Shown piece by piece: positions 34,385 to 42,271 of a DNA stretch of 56,506 nt. This DNA is from Trueperaceae bacterium. Lineage in GTDB: Bacteria > Deinococcota > Deinococci > Deinococcales > Trueperaceae. The notes beneath the pieces were generated by a model. The model was given only the letters and a program-made list of their open reading frames with translations. It made no database searches and had not been told where the DNA came from. The stretch is from assembly GCA_036381035.1 (NCBI GenBank), contig DASVDQ010000050.1, forward strand, positions 1-56,506, read 5' to 3'. Position 1 is the first letter of the stretch. Each line of letters opens with the position of its first letter. The position numbers and the translations under genes are program-made.

Positions 34385-35403
34385 GGCCTGAGGGAGGCGC
34401 GCAGCAGCCGCGAGACGTTCTTCAGGTGCGCGAGGCGCGGCACCTTGGGCCGCGCGGCGAAGCTCTCGAGCGCGTGCACGACCTTGCCCCAGCGGTAGGC
34501 GCTGAGGTAGTCGGCGTCGTGCCGCTCGGCGCCGCGGTAGCGCAGGCGGAAGCGCCGGTGGGGGAAGCGGCCGGGCAGCAGCCGGGAGCCGTCGAAGAAC
34601 AGCGGCCTGACCTCGAACGCGCGCGTCACGGGGTCCCAGACCAGCGCCAGCGACCGGCGGTTGCGCGCCGAGGGGCGCGTGTGCTGCACCCGCGTGGGGC
34701 GACCCTCGGCGTCGTAGAAGGAGGGGCTGGCGTGCGCGGGGAAGACGCAGTTGCCGAGCCCGTACATGATGGGCCGGCCGCGGTAGGTCTCGTACGACTG
34801 GATGCAGTGCGCGTGGTGCCCGACCACGACGTCGGCGCCGAGGTCGACGAACGACCGCGCCAGGGCCACGCAGCGCGACGTGGGCAGGTGGACCTGCTCC
34901 TCGCCCCAGTGCGCGGACACGACCACGCGGTCGGCGCCGGCCTCGCGCGCGGCGGCGATCTCCGCGCGGGCGCGCTCCAGGCTGAGCGGCGCCGCGCCGG
35001 GGCGGTCGCCCTCGGCGTAGACGGGCGAGCAGCTCGGGTCGGCGTAGGCGAGCACGGCGACCTTCAGGCCCTGCACGGTCACGACGGCCGGGTTGCGCCA
35101 GCCGTCCGCGGCCGTGCCGGCCCCGCAGCACGGCACGCCGAGGTCCTCGAGGGACGCGAACGTGTCGCGCAGCCCGGCCTCCTGGAAGTCCATGCAGTGG
35201 TTGTTCGCGAGGGTGGCGACGACGCCGCGGCCCGCGAAGGTCGCGGCGAAGGCGTCGACGCGTCCCCTGAGGTTGATCTTCCCGGGGTAGGCGAGCTGGC
35301 CGTCCGTGAGCGGGGCCTCGAGGTTGAGGACCAGCGTCCCCGGCAGGTCGACGGCGACCTCGACGGGACGGGCCGGGAAGACGTCGCCCAGGAACGTGAT
35401 CAT
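34381..35403 (-). CDS. CapA/PgsA-like metallophosphoesterase-fold protein
   Basis: This 340-residue protein has the CapA family motifs MITFLGDVFPAR, LNLEAPLTDG, VVATLANNHCMDFQEAGL (the ANNHxxD core), VVVSAHWGEEQVHLPT and DVVVGHHAHCIQ. These place a metal-binding active site in a calcineurin-like fold. CapA is required for poly-gamma-glutamate capsule in Bacillus, and homologues occur in many exopolysaccharide loci with unknown reaction. No signal peptide is visible, so it is probably cytosolic here. Start and stop both overlap neighbours by four bases (ATGA). Confidence 0.87.
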   Translation of the reverse strand: MITFLGDVFPARPVEVAVDLPGTLVLNLEAPLTDGQLAYPGKINLRGRVDAFAATFAGRGVVATLANNHCMDFQEAGLRDTFASLEDLGVPCCGAGTAADGWRNPAVVTVQGLKVAVLAYADPSCSPVYAEGDRPGAAPLSLERARAEIAAAREAGADRVVVSAHWGEEQVHLPTSRCVALARSFVDLGADVVVGHHAHCIQSYETYRGRPIMYGLGNCVFPAHASPSFYDAEGRPTRVQHTRPSARNRRSLALVWDPVTRAFEVRPLFFDGSRLLPGRFPHRRFRLRYRGAERHDADYLSAYRWGKVVHALESFAARPKVPRLAHLKNVSRLLRASLRP

Positions 35404-36311
35404 GGGCTGGCGGCGGGCCTCGGCGCGCGCCCGGCGACGGCCGTCCTCGCGCGGCTGGCGACGCCCCGCACCACGTAGCCGACGTTGGCCGGGTCCACGA
35501 GGAGGCCGGCCGCGGTCCAGGGGAGGCTCCTCAGCGCCTCGCCGTGGGCGCCGGCCGAGAGGGCGAAGAGGAAGACGCGCGCCGCCGCCCTGTGGCGCTG
35601 CCGCGGGCTGGCCGCGATGAGGCGGCGGTACTTGGCCGCGAACAGCTTGGCGCCCTCCAGCTTCTTGCGCGCGTCGAAGGTGATGCGCCCGTGGGACGCG
35701 ACGCGGAAGCGGACGAGGACGTCGTCGACGAAGTCGAAGGCGCAGCGCTCCGCCAGCCGGACGTAGAGCTCCATGTCCTGCAGGGAGGGGAAGGCCTCGT
35801 CGAAGCCGCCGGCGGCCTCGAAGACGTCCCGCCTGATCACGGCCACGGACATCCCGCCCACGACGTTGCGGTAGAGGGCCTCGTCGAGGACGCGTCCGCG
35901 CGCCGTCGGGCGCGAGCGCGACAGCGTAGCGCCCGTGGCGCCGTCGAACTGCTCGGCGGCGCTGTAGACGAGGCCGAGGTCGGGCGGCCCGGCCGCGATG
36001 ACCGCGGCGACCGCCTCGAGCTTGTGCGGCAGCCACAGGTCGTCGTCGTCGAGGAACGCCAGCCACTCGCCGCGGGCGAGCGCGGCGCCGGCGTTGCGGG
36101 CGCCCGCGCCGCCGCGCCCCCTGTCGCCGACGGCGTACTCGCAGCCGGGGAAGTCCATGACGACCGCGCGGGTCTCCTCGTCGCCCACGTCGTCGACGAC
36201 GACGACCTGCTCGGGCGGCAGCGTCTGGGCCGCGACGCTCGCCAGCGCCTGGCGCAGGAGCGCCGGGCGCCTGTGGGTGGGTATCACTACCGTGAACGAG
36301 GGTCGGGTCAT
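35400..36311 (-). CDS. glycosyltransferase family 2
   Basis: This 303-residue GT-A enzyme opens with TVVIPTHRRPALLRQALASV and has VVVVDDVGDEETRAV, RGGAGARNAGAALARGEWLAFLDDDDLW (DDD metal motif), GGMSVAVIRRDVFEAAGGFDEAFPSLQDMELYVRLAERC. All are classic GT2 features. It is the first gene of the second minus-strand glycan operon (GT2, CapA, CapK, Wzy, GT4). A TAGACT -10-like box about 40 bases upstream could drive it. Confidence 0.9.
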   Translation of the reverse strand: MTRPSFTVVIPTHRRPALLRQALASVAAQTLPPEQVVVVDDVGDEETRAVVMDFPGCEYAVGDRGRGGAGARNAGAALARGEWLAFLDDDDLWLPHKLEAVAAVIAAGPPDLGLVYSAAEQFDGATGATLSRSRPTARGRVLDEALYRNVVGGMSVAVIRRDVFEAAGGFDEAFPSLQDMELYVRLAERCAFDFVDDVLVRFRVASHGRITFDARKKLEGAKLFAAKYRRLIAASPRQRHRAAARVFLFALSAGAHGEALRSLPWTAAGLLVDPANVGYVVRGVASRARTAVAGRAPRPAASP

Positions 36312-36559
36312 GGTCAGCAGGCCTGTCCCCCATGCCCCATCTCGGCGCCAAGTCTAGTCGGGCCGCTCGTCCGCGGGCCGCCCCGAGGTCACAGGCGCCG
36401 GCGGCGCTCGCGTCACGCGAGCCGCGCTCGTGCGCCGTCCTCTCGGCCCGGCCCCGTGAGGCGGCGCGCGCCCGTGGCGCGCGGCGGACCGGGAGAGCGA
36501 GCGGGGAGCCCCTCGGGGCTCCCCGCCGCCGGCGCCGCGCGCGGCGCTGTCCCGCGCGC
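36312..36559. other. non-coding gap with promoter and terminator elements
   Basis: No gene is seen in these 248 bases. They hold the presumed promoter of the GT2 operon near 36350 and the terminator hairpin of the preceding minus-strand lipoprotein gene at 36501-36526. Confidence 0.5.
36501..36526 (-). terminator. perfect GC hairpin after the CBM lipoprotein gene
   Basis: A 12-bp self-complementary stem around GGGGAGCCCC TC GGGGCTCCCC lies 34 bases beyond the lipoprotein stop codon. It has no T tract but is the clearest terminator candidate for that gene. Confidence 0.65.
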
Positions 36560-38500
36560 TCAGTCGGCCAGCGCCGAGACGAGCTTGGCCGTCGGCAGCG
36601 CGAGGTAGCGCGGCGCCGCCGGGTCCGTCACCTTGTCGAGCACGATGTCGGTCCACTCGTCGATCTTGCCGCTGGGGTCCCAGGCGGCGATCTCGGCGTA
36701 GGCGCTGGCCTCGTAGCGGTAGTAGTCCATGCGGTTCCAGTCGTCGCTGCGGATGCCGCCGCGCTCGTGGTCGCCGCCGATGTCGCCCGTGAACCAGTCG
36801 CGGCTGCCCTCGGCGTGCTCGGGGTCGATCACCCAGGTCGCGAACGTGCGCGCCATGGCCTCGAGCGCGTCATCGTCCCACCAGCCGAAGCCCTCGAAGT
36901 AGAACTCGATGGCGTCGTGGTAGACGTACCGCGCGTACACGGTCGGGTGGAGGTAGTCCTCGTGACCGCCCTCGCTGAGGACCGAGCGGGTCCAGACGTA
37001 GGCGGGTCCCGAGCCGGTGTCCACCTCCACGATGTCCTGCCGCAGCATGCCGGCCATGCGCTCGGCCTCCTTCAGGTAGGCCTGGTCGCCGGTGAGCTTG
37101 GACATGTAGTAGTGCCACTTCATCCACGAGTAGTACGTGTGCGTGTGCGGCCGGATCATGATCGGGAAGCCCGTGGGCTTGCCCATGCGCTCGCGCCACT
37201 TCGCCTCGAAGTCGTTGACCAGGTAGTCCTTCCAGAAGTCGGCGTGGGCGGCGTAGTCGTGCCCGCCGGGGCTCGCGAGGTCGCGGTTGACCTCCAGGGC
37301 CCACGCCACGCTGGCGATGAGCGCGTGCGTCTTCATCTCGTCGAGCTGGTGGGTGTCCTTGCCGTAGTACTGGTCGGCGGTGCCGGCGCGCCACACCCAG
37401 TTCAGGTAGCCGTCGGTGCCGGGCTCGGCTGAGCCCTCCTTCACGTCGCGCCAGGAGTCGTGCAGCTGGTCGCGCATGATCTCGACGATGTAGTCGATCT
37501 CGTCCAGGAGCTTCAGGTCGCCGGTGGCGCGGAAGGCGTGCAGCAGGAACTCGACGTGGGTGTGGAGGTCGCGGGCGTACTTGTAGAGGTTGTCGCTCCT
37601 GGCCCAGTCGTAGACGTCGTAGATCGAGTCCTCGATGGAGTGCCACAGCCGGCGGTACCAGATCTGCGCCTCGGCGGGGAGGTCGGAGACGTCGAAGTCT
37701 GGGTCGCCCCTGAGGTCGAAAGGCCTGCCGGTCACGGGAGCCGGCTCGTCCTGGACGGGGTCCTCGCTCGGCCCCTCGTCGGGGCCCGCGCCGGGCTCCT
37801 CGCCGGGCTCTCCGCCGGGCGGCGTCACGGGACCCGCGATCGGCACGTCCTCGGGGCCGTTGCCGCCCGTCCGCGGTCCGCCGCTGTCCGGTCGCGGCGT
37901 CGCGGGCGGCGTGACGCCGTCCATCACGAACGCCTCGAGGTCCGCGCCGCGCAGGTCGCGCCGGTTCGACACGACCACGGCGTCGACGCTGGTCCCCGGC
38001 TCGGCGGCGCCGATGGAGACGACGTGCTGGCCGGCGCTCAGCTCGGTCGAGGTGACGGCCGCCCAGCCGTACTCGCCGGCGCCGGGGGCCTCGATGCGCT
38101 CGAGGGCGCCGTCGATGCCGAGGTAGACGGCGCCCTCCCCGTCGGAGGCGCCCTTGACGCGGGCCCAGAGCACGTACCTGCCGGCAGCGGGGACCGTGAA
38201 GGCGACGGTGGCGTCCTCCTCCGCGGTGGAGGCCGAAGAGATCTCCTCGGACACGGCGAGCGCCCGGCCGCCCGAGGCGGCCTCGTCCTCGAGCACGACG
38301 AGGCCGTCGCCGACGACGGCGGCGTCCTCGGCCTCCACGGCCTGCAGGCGCAAGGGCCCGTTCAGGCCGGCGGTGCCGACGTTGGTGCCGCAGGCGCCCA
38401 GGAGCAGGAGGACCGCCGCGGAGATGACTGTGAGCGTGAGAGCGCGCAGCCGGGGCTGCGCTAGACCCGTGCGCGCGAAGCGCTGACGGGGGTGTTGCAT
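36560..38500 (-). CDS. secreted lipoprotein: CBM-like domain plus helix-rich domain of unknown function
   Basis: This 646-residue protein is a larger paralogue of the lipoprotein at 29173-30585. The N-terminus has Arg-rich residues, a hydrophobic core and a LLGAC lipobox. Residues about 50-180 look like a CBM6/35-type jelly roll (VEAEDAAVVGDGLVVLED, VAFTVPAAGRYVLWARVKG), which would bind a polysaccharide. A 60-residue Pro/Gly/Glu linker follows, and then the domain shared with the paralogue: FDLRGDPDFDVSDL, DGYLNWVW, HQLDEMKTHALIA, FWKDYLVNDFEAKWRER, MKWHYYMSKLTGD. The ATG at 38500 was chosen; an in-frame TTG at 38503 is less likely. Its GAGAGGGG ribosome binding site lies in a strong hairpin. 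The long structured leader implies tight control. A lyase or hydrolase of the cell's own glycan is possible. Confidence 0.77.
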   Translation of the reverse strand: MQHPRQRFARTGLAQPRLRALTLTVISAAVLLLLGACGTNVGTAGLNGPLRLQAVEAEDAAVVGDGLVVLEDEAASGGRALAVSEEISSASTAEEDATVAFTVPAAGRYVLWARVKGASDGEGAVYLGIDGALERIEAPGAGEYGWAAVTSTELSAGQHVVSIGAAEPGTSVDAVVVSNRRDLRGADLEAFVMDGVTPPATPRPDSGGPRTGGNGPEDVPIAGPVTPPGGEPGEEPGAGPDEGPSEDPVQDEPAPVTGRPFDLRGDPDFDVSDLPAEAQIWYRRLWHSIEDSIYDVYDWARSDNLYKYARDLHTHVEFLLHAFRATGDLKLLDEIDYIVEIMRDQLHDSWRDVKEGSAEPGTDGYLNWVWRAGTADQYYGKDTHQLDEMKTHALIASVAWALEVNRDLASPGGHDYAAHADFWKDYLVNDFEAKWRERMGKPTGFPIMIRPHTHTYYSWMKWHYYMSKLTGDQAYLKEAERMAGMLRQDIVEVDTGSGPAYVWTRSVLSEGGHEDYLHPTVYARYVYHDAIEFYFEGFGWWDDDALEAMARTFATWVIDPEHAEGSRDWFTGDIGGDHERGGIRSDDWNRMDYYRYEASAYAEIAAWDPSGKIDEWTDIVLDKVTDPAAPRYLALPTAKLVSALAD

Positions 38501-38507
38501 CAAGGTG

Positions 38508-38560
38508 CCCCTCTCGGTTCCGGCGTGCCGGGCACGCCGCTTCCAGGTCTTCGAGAGGGG
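38508..38560 (-). promoter_or_regulatory. Shine-Dalgarno-occluding hairpin of the CBM lipoprotein mRNA
   Basis: In the minus-strand RNA, CCCCUCUCG (38560-38552) pairs with CGAGAGGGG (38516-38508). Nested inside is a second perfect 9-bp stem, CGGCGUGCC/GGCACGCCG. The 3' arm contains the ribosome binding site, seven bases before the AUG at 38500, so the closed form should block translation. Confidence 0.65.
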
Positions 38561-38587
38561 CTCCGCAGGGAGCGCCGCTCTCTTCAG

Positions 38588-38678
38588 CCGGTTGCGCCAC
38601 TGGCTCGGCTCGTCCCAGGCGCCCAGTTAAGGGAACGAGCTTCTTCGCCTCTGAGGAGAACTGGCTCCTCGTTACCGG
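38588..38678 (-). ncRNA. candidate riboswitch-like element: two hairpins with complementary loops
   Basis: Read as minus-strand RNA, hairpin A (38670-38653) is a 6-bp stem GAGGAG/CUCCUC with the six-base loop CCAGUU. Hairpin B (38640-38608) is a 9-bp stem with one bulge whose loop contains AACUGG (38628-38623), the exact complement of loop A. A 5-bp helix, CCGGU (38678-38674) with ACCGG (38592-38588), closes both. This forms a three-way junction with kissing loops, the layout of purine-type riboswitches, but the conserved purine junction bases are not present and no known class was recognised. The plus-strand reading would fold equally, but it has no nearby downstream gene. Confidence 0.5.
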
Positions 38679-38744
38679 TGATCCTAGGACCGCTTACCGC
38701 GCTCGGTTCGTCTGAAAGCGCACGAGAGGGAGCACCACGCGCGT

Positions 38745-38867
38745 CGTGTGGCGGGCGCCACACGGTCCTCGCCTTCCTCTACCCAGTCCTTCCCCCTCGG
38801 CCCAGCCGGGGCCGAGGTCGTTGCTGTCGGCGGCGCCGGGCTAGTGAACCCGGGCACATGCCGACAG
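38745..38867. other. cluster of three further hairpins in the leader
   Basis: Perfect or nested inverted repeats occur at 38745-38764 (9-bp stem), 38795-38817 (9-bp stem, 5-base loop) and 38824-38867 (8-bp outer stem around a 5-bp inner stem). Such density in under 125 bases is unusual. They may be additional leader structure or transcription-terminating elements. Confidence 0.5.
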
Positions 38868-38946
38868 GCAAGCTAACAAGGCGGATGTGAGAATCCTGTG
38901 TCCTAGATGTGAACACCCCTAGGAGTGGGATATCCGACACGGCGAC

Positions 38947-38962
38947 CGGGGCAGCCGCCCCG
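38947..38962 (-). terminator. short GC hairpin after the ATP-grasp gene
   Basis: A 6-bp stem CGGGGC/GCCCCG with a 4-base loop lies 6 bases beyond the stop codon of the ATP-grasp gene on the minus strand. It is a weak terminator candidate. Confidence 0.4.
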
Positions 38963-38968
38963 CCGCGG

Positions 38969-40006
38969 TCAGGGGACGACGCCGTGGCGCTGCAGCACGC
39001 GCCTCACGCGCGGGTCGGCGAGGTAGGGGCCGGCCACCTGCTGCGTGATGTTCGGCGAGTGGTTGCCCTCGATGACCACGATGCCGTCCTCGACGATCGC
39101 CACGTCCCAGCCCACGTAGATCAGGAACGGCAGGCGCCGCACCAGGCCGAGGAGGGTCGCGACGACCTCGGGCCAGCGCTCCAGCACCGCGCCCTCGAGC
39201 TGCACGCCCGTGTCGGGGTGGGCGGGGAAGACGGCGAGCCTGCCCTTGTCCCAGAGCCAGGCGGAGCCGCCCGCCGACAGGCGGCCGGTCGCGACGTCGA
39301 CGACGCAGCGGATGGCGCCGCGGGAGGTGTTGTCGGTGGGGGCCGAGCGACTCGTCCCGAAGCGGTGCAGCGCCGAGACCACGAAGGGCTCGCCGTCGTC
39401 CGGGTCGACCATCGTGATCACGCGCAGCGTGTTGACGGAGCCGGGGAACACGCGCCCGGAGAAGCCCCCTTGCCTGATCATCTCCGTGACCAGGGAACCG
39501 TCGCCGGCCGCCACGGCCCGGGCGGCCTCCTCGCGGCTCGCCTCGCGCTTGTCGAGCAGCAGGCGGCCCGCCTCCGGCTCGAGGGTGTGCACGCCGCGCC
39601 CCTCGCTGCTGTCCAGGGGCTTGATCACGACGGGCTGCCCCGACGCCAGCACCCTGTCCACGAGGCCGAGGGCGTCCTTCGCCTCCCAGCCGGGCCGGAG
39701 GGCGGTGACGACGCCGCGCTCGTGCACGGCCAGCACCCGCGGCACCCTCACCAGCTCGCCCACGACGCGCTCGAAGAGCAGCTTGTTCCGCAGCACGGCG
39801 CGGGCCACGGGCCCGTCGATGGCCGCCATGGCCCCGGCCCTCGCGTCGGAGACGTAGTCGGCGGGGGAGCGGTTGTCGAGGTCGAAGAGCAGCCAGGTCG
39901 TGCCGCTGAAGCCGGCGCGCCAGGCCCTGAGCCTCTGCGGGAGCGTGGCCGGCGAGCTGGTGCCGGCGAGGAGCGAGCGAAGGCCGGAGAGCGGTCTGAG
40001 CCTCAA
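38969..40006 (-). CDS. sugar-transfer-associated ATP-grasp protein
   Basis: This 345-residue ATP-grasp enzyme would form an ATP-activated acyl bond, typically ligating an amino acid or carboxylate to an amine. Conserved parts include RNKLLFERVV, PVVIKPLDSSEGRGVHTL (ATP-binding lysine and glycine loop), SGRVFPGSVNTLRVITMVD, and the metal-binding YVGWDVAIVEDGIVVIEGNHSPNI near the C-terminus. The pattern matches the ATP-grasp family often found beside polysaccharide genes. A TTG start at 40006 overlaps the upstream gene's TGA by four bases, implying coupling. It may attach an amino acid or similar group to a sugar or peptidoglycan precursor; its neighbour murJ makes an envelope role plausible. 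Confidence 0.83.
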   Translation of the reverse strand: MRLRPLSGLRSLLAGTSSPATLPQRLRAWRAGFSGTTWLLFDLDNRSPADYVSDARAGAMAAIDGPVARAVLRNKLLFERVVGELVRVPRVLAVHERGVVTALRPGWEAKDALGLVDRVLASGQPVVIKPLDSSEGRGVHTLEPEAGRLLLDKREASREEAARAVAAGDGSLVTEMIRQGGFSGRVFPGSVNTLRVITMVDPDDGEPFVVSALHRFGTSRSAPTDNTSRGAIRCVVDVATGRLSAGGSAWLWDKGRLAVFPAHPDTGVQLEGAVLERWPEVVATLLGLVRRLPFLIYVGWDVAIVEDGIVVIEGNHSPNITQQVAGPYLADPRVRRVLQRHGVVP

Positions 40007-40551
40007 GCGGGGAGCCAGCCGGCCGGCGTGCGTCGCCAGACGCCGAGCTGGCGGGGCCCCTTGGCCCGCAGCGCCTCGGCGACGGCGGCGGCCCTGTCGT
40101 CCGGGACGCTCACGGAGAGGACCGTCAGCCGCGGCTCCGGCTCCCTGGCCGGGGCGGGGTCGAGCGCCGGCAGGGGGGCGTTGAAGAGGAAGCCGCAGAG
40201 GGCGCCGGCGGCACCCAGCACCAGCGCGCCCACCGCGGCGGACCAGAACGGTCCGGCCGCCATGGCGGGCTCGCGGCCCATGATCGGCAGTACGCCGGAG
40301 CCGAGCAGCAGGCCGAAGAACCCGCCGCCGAGGAAGCCGAGCGTGAAGCCCAGCGCCGTGCCGAGCTCCGGCGCGACGAGGGCGCGCTCCACCTGGTTCG
40401 GCGAGGCCATGCGCAGCGCCCTCATGACCTCGTCGGAGTCGGCGGGGAAGACGAGGACGTCGTCCTCCCCCACGCCGGCCTGCGCTAGCGTCGCGGCCGC
40501 GTCCTCGGCGGCGGCCGGGTCCTCGAAGCTGGCGGTGACGGTGGTCTCCAT
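40003..40551 (-). CDS. glycine-rich two-helix membrane protein of unknown function
   Basis: This 182-residue protein begins with a soluble ferredoxin-like half (METTVTASFEDPAAAEDAAATLAQAGV) and continues with two glycine-rich membrane helices at about 65-85 (GTALGFTLGFLGGGFFGLLLG) and 100-120. It ends with a second soluble domain that repeats the first (LTVLSVSVPDDRAAAVAEALRAKG). This resembles YflT/DUF1269-like stress proteins, but the family is not certain. An upstream in-frame start at 40590 exists; the ATG at 40551 has the far better ribosome binding site AGGGGGAGGAG. It is co-transcribed with the ATP-grasp gene. Confidence 0.7.
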   Translation of the reverse strand: METTVTASFEDPAAAEDAAATLAQAGVGEDDVLVFPADSDEVMRALRMASPNQVERALVAPELGTALGFTLGFLGGGFFGLLLGSGVLPIMGREPAMAAGPFWSAAVGALVLGAAGALCGFLFNAPLPALDPAPAREPEPRLTVLSVSVPDDRAAAVAEALRAKGPRQLGVWRRTPAGWLPA

Positions 40552-40575
40552 CTGGCTCCTCCCCCTGTGCGGCAG

Positions 40576-40581
40576 ATGATA
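40576..40581 (-). promoter_or_regulatory. -10 box (TATCAT) for the minus-strand membrane-protein/ATP-grasp operon
   Basis: TATCAT matches the consensus at five of six positions and lies 24 bases upstream of the ATG at 40551. It is back to back with the murJ box at 40596-40601. Confidence 0.45.
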
Positions 40582-40595
40582 CTCCCCCACCGTGC

Positions 40596-40601
40596 GATTA
40601 T
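40596..40601 (+). promoter_or_regulatory. leaderless -10 box (GATTAT) for murJ
   Basis: GATTAT ends exactly 6 bases before the GTG at 40608. The first base deviates from TANNNT, but the spacing matches the other leaderless genes in the window. Confidence 0.4.
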
Positions 40602-40607
40602 GGCCGC

Positions 40608-42164
40608 GTGGACGCGTCGGCGGAGGCGAACGGGCGCGTCGCCGCTGCCGAGCGGTCGTCGCGTCGCGGCGCCCTGACGCTGATGGGCGGCACGCTGGCG
40701 AGCCGGGTCACCGGCCTGGTCCGCAACTCGCTCCTCGCCCAGTTCTTCCCCACCGCCGCGGTCGACGCGTTCGTCACCGCCTTCAAGGTGCCGAACCTCT
40801 TCCGCGAGCTGCTCGCCGAAGGGGCCCTCATCAACTCGTTCGTGCCGGTGTACAAGCGGCTCGAGCCCGCGGACGCCAGGCGGCTCTCCGGCGCCCTGCT
40901 CTCGCTCCTCGCCCTGCTCAACGGCGCGCTGCTCCTGGCGGCGTACCTCGCGGCGCCCCTGCTGGCCCGGCTGCTGATCGCCGACGGCGGCCACGTCGAC
41001 GTCGAGCTGACGACGCGGCTGATCCGGGTCGTCTTCCCGTTCCTGCCGGCCATCTCGCTCTCGGCCCTGGCGATGGGCCTGCTCAACGCCGAGGAGCGGT
41101 TCGCCGCGCCGGCCTGGGCGCCGGTCGCGCTGAACCTCGTCACGGCCGCGCTCATGGCCGCGTTCCCGGGCCAGGCCGTGACGCTGGCGCTCGCCCACGT
41201 CCTGGGGGCCGCCGCGCAGCTGGCGGTCCAGGTGCCGGCGCTGGCGCGCGCCGGGCTGCTGCCCCGCCCGCGGCTGCCCTGGCACCCGGCGCTCACCGGC
41301 GTCGCCGTACTGATGGTCCCCTTCGCGGTGACGACGAGCGGCAGGCAGGTCGTCAACGTCGTGGCCTCGAACGTCGTCACCGGCATCGACGCCGGCGCCC
41401 AGGGCGCCTTCTACCTGGCCGACCTGTTCCTCAGCCTCTGCCTCGGCCTGTTCGGGACCTCGCCGGCCCTGGCCTACTACTCCCGGCTCTCCGCCCATGC
41501 CGCGCGGGGCGACGACGCGTCCTTCGCCTCGTCCCTGGCGGAGGGGGCGCGGCTGATCGCCTTCCTCGCCGCGCCGGCCGGCGCCGCGCTGGCGGTGCTT
41601 GCGCCGCAGGTCGTCGACGTCGTCTACGGCTGGCGCTCGCTGCTGGGCCAGCCGCTGGACGCCGTCCTGCGCGCCTACACGGTGCAGGCGACCTCTCCCC
41701 TCGCCCTGGCCGTGTTCCCCCTCGCCGCCCACGCGCTGCTGGTCCGCACGTTCTACGTGCGGGGGCGCGTGGGTCCGCCCGTGGCGATCGCGCTGGCGTC
41801 GCTGACCCTCCAGGGCACCCTCTACTACGTCCTGGCCGGGCCGTTCGGGGTCGGCGGCGTGGCGGCCGCCGTGGCCGTGGCCGGCTGGGTGCAGCTGCTG
41901 CTCACGGCGGGGTTGGTGTCCCGCGCCGAGGGCTTCTCGCTGGCCGCGTTCGCGGGCCACGCCGCGCGCGCCCTGGCCGCCGCGGCGCTGGCGGCCGCCG
42001 CCTCGTACGGGGCGGTGCTGGCGCTGCCGGCGCCGCCCACCTGGGCCGGCAGCCTGCTGGAGCTCGTCGCCGGCGGGCTCGCCTTCGTCGCCGTCTACGC
42101 CGGCGCCGCGGCGCTGCTCGGCCTCCCCGAGCTGGCCGCCGTCAGGCGGTTGCTCAGGCGCTGA
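40608..42164 (+). CDS. murJ: lipid II flippase MurJ (MviN)
   Basis: This 518-residue polytopic membrane protein of the MOP superfamily flips lipid II (undecaprenyl-linked peptidoglycan precursor) to the outer face of the inner membrane. Diagnostic segments are GTLASRVTGLVRNSLLAQFF, AVDAFVTAFKVPNLFRELLAEGALINSFVPVYK, PFLPAISLSALAMGLLNAEERFAAPAWAPVALN and YYSRLSAHAARGD. About 14 hydrophobic segments run through the length, as in the family. It could in principle also move other undecaprenyl-linked glycans, which matters because no Wzx flippase was found in the glycan locus. The GTG start is backed by the -10 box. It ends 107 bases from the convergent glycoside-hydrolase-like gene, with no clear terminator between. 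Confidence 0.93.
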   Translation: MDASAEANGRVAAAERSSRRGALTLMGGTLASRVTGLVRNSLLAQFFPTAAVDAFVTAFKVPNLFRELLAEGALINSFVPVYKRLEPADARRLSGALLSLLALLNGALLLAAYLAAPLLARLLIADGGHVDVELTTRLIRVVFPFLPAISLSALAMGLLNAEERFAAPAWAPVALNLVTAALMAAFPGQAVTLALAHVLGAAAQLAVQVPALARAGLLPRPRLPWHPALTGVAVLMVPFAVTTSGRQVVNVVASNVVTGIDAGAQGAFYLADLFLSLCLGLFGTSPALAYYSRLSAHAARGDDASFASSLAEGARLIAFLAAPAGAALAVLAPQVVDVVYGWRSLLGQPLDAVLRAYTVQATSPLALAVFPLAAHALLVRTFYVRGRVGPPVAIALASLTLQGTLYYVLAGPFGVGGVAAAVAVAGWVQLLLTAGLVSRAEGFSLAAFAGHAARALAAAALAAAASYGAVLALPAPPTWAGSLLELVAGGLAFVAVYAGAAALLGLPELAAVRRLLRR

Positions 42165-42271
42165 GGCCGGGTCCGGGGACGGCACGGCGGGCGGGCGGGA
42201 TCGCTCGCCGGGGACGCCCGCGCCGCCGCCCATGGCCCACGGCGGCCCTCAGAGGACGCGCCGCGGTACCC

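Larger units (their letters stand above)
38504..38968 (-). other. 465-base non-coding leader/intergenic region
   Basis: No gene is supported here on either strand. The segment lies upstream of the CBM lipoprotein and downstream of the ATP-grasp gene. It is unusually rich in inverted repeats, described separately. A 6-bp inverted repeat (TCCTAG at 38901-38906, CTAGGA at 38919-38924) could be an operator near the promoter. Confidence 0.6.

Noticed and set aside
38504-38700. Known riboswitch classes (cobalamin, c-di-GMP, c-di-AMP, TPP, purine) in the structured leader
   Set aside because: None of their conserved boxes could be found: no B12 box, no GACGCAAAGC-type core, no purine junction. Only the general kissing-loop layout is shared.
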